Shown one piece after another: positions 6,493-9,086 of a stretch of DNA of 9,086 bases. The DNA is from an uncultured Collinsella sp. (GTDB lineage: Bacteria > Actinomycetota > Coriobacteriia > Coriobacteriales > Coriobacteriaceae). The notes under the pieces were generated by a model. The model saw nothing but the letters and a program-made list of their open reading frames with translations, did not search any database and was not told where the DNA came from. The first letter of the stretch is position 1, and every line of letters starts with the position of its first letter. Position numbers and translations under genes: made by a program. The stretch lies in assembly GCA_958421035.1 (NCBI GenBank), contig CATZKS010000079.1:1-9086 (forward strand), given 5' to 3'.

Positions 6493-7575
6493 TTATTTCT
6501 CCTCAATAAGTTTGTCGACCTCTGCCATAAGCGCGTCGACAATTTGGTCCTCAGCTACTTTACCAATGATCTGGCCATGCGAAAAGAGCAAGGCCTGACC
6601 ACGTCCGCAAGCAACGCCCAGATCGGCATCAGAAGCCTCGCCGGGGCCATTAACGGCACATCCCATCACAGCGATCGAAAGCGACGCGGAGTAGTTCTTA
6701 AGCCGCTCGGTAACCTCCTCGGCAATGGGAATAAGGTTAACCTGGCAGCGGGCGCACGTGGGGCACGAGACAATCTCGGGGCCACGGCGACGCAGGCCCA
6801 ACGACTGCAGAATACCCCAGACAACCGGCGGCTCCTCAACCGGATCAGCTGTGAGCGACACACGCATGGTGTCGCCAATGCCTTCGGAAAGCAAGATACC
6901 CAAGCCTACAGAGCTCTTGATGGTGCCCTGGAGCTTGGTACCGGCCTCCGTAACGCCCAGATGAAGCGGAACGTGTGGAATCTCACGCGACAGGGCTCGA
7001 TAGGTATCGAGCGTCGTCTGTACGCTATGGGCCTTGGCGGAAAGCACAATGTTGGTAAACCCACGATCCTCAAAGTGCCGCACAAAGCGCTCGCTAGACA
7101 TCACGAGCTTTTCGGGCTGCGTGAGGTCATCGCGCTCGGCGATATCCTGCTCAAGCGAGCCCGCGTTCACGCCAATGCGAATCGCGCACCCAGCGGCACC
7201 CGCAGCATCAATCACCGCGTCAACCTTGGCCCAATCGCCGATATTGCCGGGATTGATGCGAAGCTTGGCGGCACCAGCCTCGACGGCGCCGATGGCGAGT
7301 TTATGGTTAAAGTGAATATCGGCAACGATCGGCACCGGAGACTCGGCACAGATGGTGCGAAAACCCTCAAGCGCGGCCTCGGTGGGCACGCTCACGCGCA
7401 CGATATCGCAGCCAGCCTGCGCCAACGCGCACACTTGCGCAAGCGTTGCCTGGGCATCAGCGGTATCGGTGCAGGTCATGGACTGAACCACGACCGGAGC
7501 GCCGCCACCGATCTGCACGCCGCCCACATGCACGGGGCACGTCAACTCGCGAGGCAAAGGATGGGATAAAGACAA
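6493..7575 (-). CDS. ispG: 4-hydroxy-3-methylbut-2-enyl diphosphate synthase (TTG start)
   Basis: IspG (GcpE) catalyses the penultimate step of the MEP isoprenoid pathway, reductively converting MEcPP to HMBPP with a [4Fe-4S] cluster and electrons from flavodoxin or ferredoxin. From the TTG start the protein has 360 residues (E. coli 372). The N-terminal part is a TIM barrel (VQSMTCTDTADAQATLAQ, RINPGNIG, RIGVNAGSLE, LHLGVTEAG). The C-terminal cluster domain has C271 and C274 in CPTC, C306 in GCAVNGPGE, and E313, one position from E. coli C270, C273, C305 and E312. The start was chosen because TAGGGGAG lies 8 bases before TTG and the product then opens MSLSHPLPRELTCPV. A longer frame to 7662 would run inside the upstream protease gene and adds a cysteine-rich tail unlike the family; GTG at 7584 overlaps the ribosome site. 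An extra cysteine, C277, follows the CPTC pair. Confidence 0.96.
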   Translation of the reverse strand: MSLSHPLPRELTCPVHVGGVQIGGGAPVVVQSMTCTDTADAQATLAQVCALAQAGCDIVRVSVPTEAALEGFRTICAESPVPIVADIHFNHKLAIGAVEAGAAKLRINPGNIGDWAKVDAVIDAAGAAGCAIRIGVNAGSLEQDIAERDDLTQPEKLVMSSERFVRHFEDRGFTNIVLSAKAHSVQTTLDTYRALSREIPHVPLHLGVTEAGTKLQGTIKSSVGLGILLSEGIGDTMRVSLTADPVEEPPVVWGILQSLGLRRRGPEIVSCPTCARCQVNLIPIAEEVTERLKNYSASLSIAVMGCAVNGPGEASDADLGVACGRGQALLFSHGQIIGKVAEDQIVDALMAEVDKLIEEK

Positions 7576-7583
7576 TCCAAACA

Positions 7584-7591
7584 CTCCCCTA
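7584..7591 (-). promoter_or_regulatory. ispG ribosome-binding site overlapping the protease stop codon
   Basis: The minus strand reads TAGGGGAG. Its first three bases are the TAG stop of the site-2 protease gene and AGGGGAG is the Shine-Dalgarno of ispG, 8 bases before the TTG at 7575. This decides the ispG start and implies that ribosomes finishing the protease can restart on ispG. Confidence 0.7.
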
Positions 7592-8950
7592 CAGAATAAA
7601 TCGAAGGATGTCGGAACGAAGCATATAGACAAACAGCAGCACAAAGAGCGCGATGCCCACATAGCTCACAATCGTCTGGACCTTGAGCGGAAGCTCGCGG
7701 CCAGCAATCTTTTGAATGATCTCGATGACCAGCTTGCCGCCATCGAGTGGTGGGATGGGCAGCAGGTTCATAAAGCCAAGCGAGAACGAAATGAGGGCGG
7801 CAAACGAAAGGAACGTGGCAGGGCCGGCAGCAGCAGCCTGTGAGGACATAACGCTAATGCCCACGATCGAAGAAGACTGATCGAGAATCTCCATCGTATG
7901 CTGCGGCTGGAGCAGGCGCATCACGCCCTCCGCTGTCTGCACGACATAGGAGAACGAAAGTCGAGCCGACGTGATGGGGTCTAAACGGACCACCTGCGTA
8001 GAGGCATACACACCTAGGCGCTCGTCCTCTTTGAGCGCAACCGCGGTCGAATGCTGCTTGCCGTCACGCTCGTACTCGATGGCGATATCGTCCTTACCGG
8101 CAGCCTTACCGATGGCATCGTAAACGTCCATCCAGGTAGAGCACGATACTCCGTCAACCGAAAGGATCGCGTCGCCGCCCTCGATACCCGCCTTGGCGGC
8201 AATAGACCCCTCGTCAACCTGACCGATCACGTTGGTATCCATCGGCACGGTGACACCCGCAATAGAGTAGATGCTCATAAGCAGCAAAAAGCCCGTCAGG
8301 ATATTGACGAGAATGCCCGCGAGCAGCATAAAGGCGCGCTTGAGAAAGCCCTGGCCAAGATAGGTGTGCGAACGCTCTTGCGCAAGGAACTCGGCCTCGC
8401 CGCACGGCAGCTCCCACACATCGCCCTCGGTAGTCGCATGCTCTCGATCGAAACGGCGGCCGTCAAAGGTGGTGTAACCCGCCGCATCTCGTGGCAGCGT
8501 CTGATACTTGGTGGGATAGTAGCTCGGCGAGGGCTTCTCCCCTTCCTCATACCAAGGCGCGATAGAGCCCCAACCCAAGAGCAAGGCGCATGCCTCGAGC
8601 ACATCCTCCTCGGAAAGCTCGAGCTCGACAGCAAGGTCGGCCACGGTCACGCGACCATGACGGTAGATAGCCGCGAGCACGCGATCGGCGCACGAGACAT
8701 CGGTCGGATCCATACCGCAGATGGCAGCGTAGCCACCCAGCAGCAGCGGGGTCACGCCAAACTTGGTTCCAATGCGACGCGACGTGTAATGGATGTCAAA
8801 GCGGCACGGCAGGCCCAAAAAGAACTCGGTCACACGGACGCCGCAGGCACGCGCCGCCAAAAAGTGGCCGCCCTCGTGCAAAAACACGAGGACGGAAAGC
8901 ATCAGCAGGCCCCAAAAGACCGATGAAAGAACGCTCAGAACAGTATCCAT
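7589..8950 (-). CDS. RseP-like M50 site-2 intramembrane metalloprotease with a cytoplasmic winged-helix-like insertion
   Basis: This membrane zinc protease belongs to the RseP/MmpA-type site-2 proteases, which cut transmembrane segments of anti-sigma factors or remnant signal peptides. From ATG 8950 it has 453 residues. TM1 (about 4-24) ends in the zinc-binding HEGGH (25-29). TM2 (about 206-230) begins KRAFMLLAGILVN, a periplasmic PDZ domain follows (about 239-310), then TM3 with the third zinc ligand in NLLPIPPLDGG (N395, D403), and TM4 (about 424-444). Between LLLGGY (69-74) and TM2 lie about 130 residues where E. coli RseP has about 30. Residues 88-132 of this extra part look like a winged helix (RVTVADLAVELELSEEDVL). 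TTG at 8965 is possible, but AAGGA touches it with no spacing; ATG at 8950 is also poorly spaced. The gene lies between dxr and ispG, the usual site for this protease. The substrate is unknown. Confidence 0.93.
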   Translation of the reverse strand: MDTVLSVLSSVFWGLLMLSVLVFLHEGGHFLAARACGVRVTEFFLGLPCRFDIHYTSRRIGTKFGVTPLLLGGYAAICGMDPTDVSCADRVLAAIYRHGRVTVADLAVELELSEEDVLEACALLLGWGSIAPWYEEGEKPSPSYYPTKYQTLPRDAAGYTTFDGRRFDREHATTEGDVWELPCGEAEFLAQERSHTYLGQGFLKRAFMLLAGILVNILTGFLLLMSIYSIAGVTVPMDTNVIGQVDEGSIAAKAGIEGGDAILSVDGVSCSTWMDVYDAIGKAAGKDDIAIEYERDGKQHSTAVALKEDERLGVYASTQVVRLDPITSARLSFSYVVQTAEGVMRLLQPQHTMEILDQSSSIVGISVMSSQAAAAGPATFLSFAALISFSLGFMNLLPIPPLDGGKLVIEIIQKIAGRELPLKVQTIVSYVGIALFVLLFVYMLRSDILRFIL

Positions 8951-8975
8951 AAAACGAAAAAGCAATCCTTATGGG

Positions 8976-9086
8976 TTAGGAACGGGTTGCGGCGAGCGCC
9001 TGCGCAGCTTTTTCACGCGCCCACGCATCGATGTCGCGAAGCTGCTCAAACGAATCGACCGCCTGCATATCGTGGGCATCCATGCA
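8976..9086 (-). CDS. dxr: C-terminal end of 1-deoxy-D-xylulose 5-phosphate reductoisomerase (5' part outside window)
   Basis: Thirty-six residues and a TAA stop (8978-8976) are inside the window; the rest lies beyond the right edge. The end contains SFEQLRDIDAWAREKAAQAL, which resembles the DxWAR(E) tail helix of DXR proteins. Dxr converts DXP to MEP, the first committed step of the isoprenoid pathway that also uses IspG. The call rests on this tail and on the common order dxr - site-2 protease - ispG - proS; so short a piece alone would not be decisive. The gap to the ATG of the next gene is 25 bases, which suggests one operon. Confidence 0.75.
   Translation of the reverse strand, partial: CMDAHDMQAVDSFEQLRDIDAWAREKAAQALAATRS

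Noticed and set aside
5107..7569. Open frame of 820 codons on the plus strand across proS and ispG
   Set aside because: It crosses two clear minus-strand genes, shows no recognisable domain, and results from the same codon bias.
7576..7662. Longer ispG start at 7662
   Set aside because: The extra 29 residues are cysteine-rich and unlike IspG, overlap the protease gene by 74 bases, and the cluster cysteines fit E. coli numbering when TTG 7575 is used.
8051..8926. Open frame of 291 codons antisense to the site-2 protease
   Set aside because: It is a shadow of the protease gene with an arginine/alanine-rich product and no motif.
1..9086. CRISPR array, tRNA or rRNA genes
   Set aside because: I found no regularly spaced repeats, cloverleaf with T-loop, or rRNA-like sequence on either strand by reading; a dedicated scan was not possible.

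Overview
The window looks like the chromosome of a high-GC anaerobe of the Coriobacteriia, most like Collinsella. This is inferred from GC-rich, C/G-ending codons, a fermentative bifunctional AdhE, and the gene order dxr - site-2 protease - ispG - proS. No rRNA or other species marker is present, so the genus is an inference.

Layout. (1) Positions 1-758, minus strand: a REP-associated (Y1/HUH) tyrosine transposase, cut by the left edge of the window. Its Shine-Dalgarno can pair with a perfect 10-base complement just upstream. (2) Positions 759-1090: a divergent intergenic region. It holds three copies of a CCAATGAG-type motif with small hairpins (probably the end or target of the RAYT element), a mirrored pair of CG-centred operator-like sites, an extended -10 promoter and the adhE leader. 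(3) Positions 1091-3739, plus strand: adhE, for ethanol formation from acetyl-CoA, followed by a GC-rich hairpin and a small APH-like kinase (3828-4592). (4) Positions 4593-4770: two strong terminator hairpins between converging genes. (5) Positions 8976-9086 down to 4771, minus strand: the end of dxr, an RseP-like intramembrane protease, ispG and proS, tightly packed as an operon.

How the genes fit together. AdhE regenerates NAD+ during sugar fermentation; the kinase beside it is of unknown substrate. The minus-strand operon combines two enzymes of the MEP isoprenoid pathway (Dxr and IspG), a membrane protease and prolyl-tRNA synthetase, which is a common housekeeping arrangement. ispG and proS abut as TAAATG, and the ispG ribosome site overlaps the protease stop codon, so translation is probably coupled.

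The most unusual items are: an insertion of about 100 residues, with a winged-helix-like segment, in the cytoplasmic loop of the site-2 protease; the RNA hairpin that should hide the transposase ribosome site; and the paired operator-like sites upstream of adhE.
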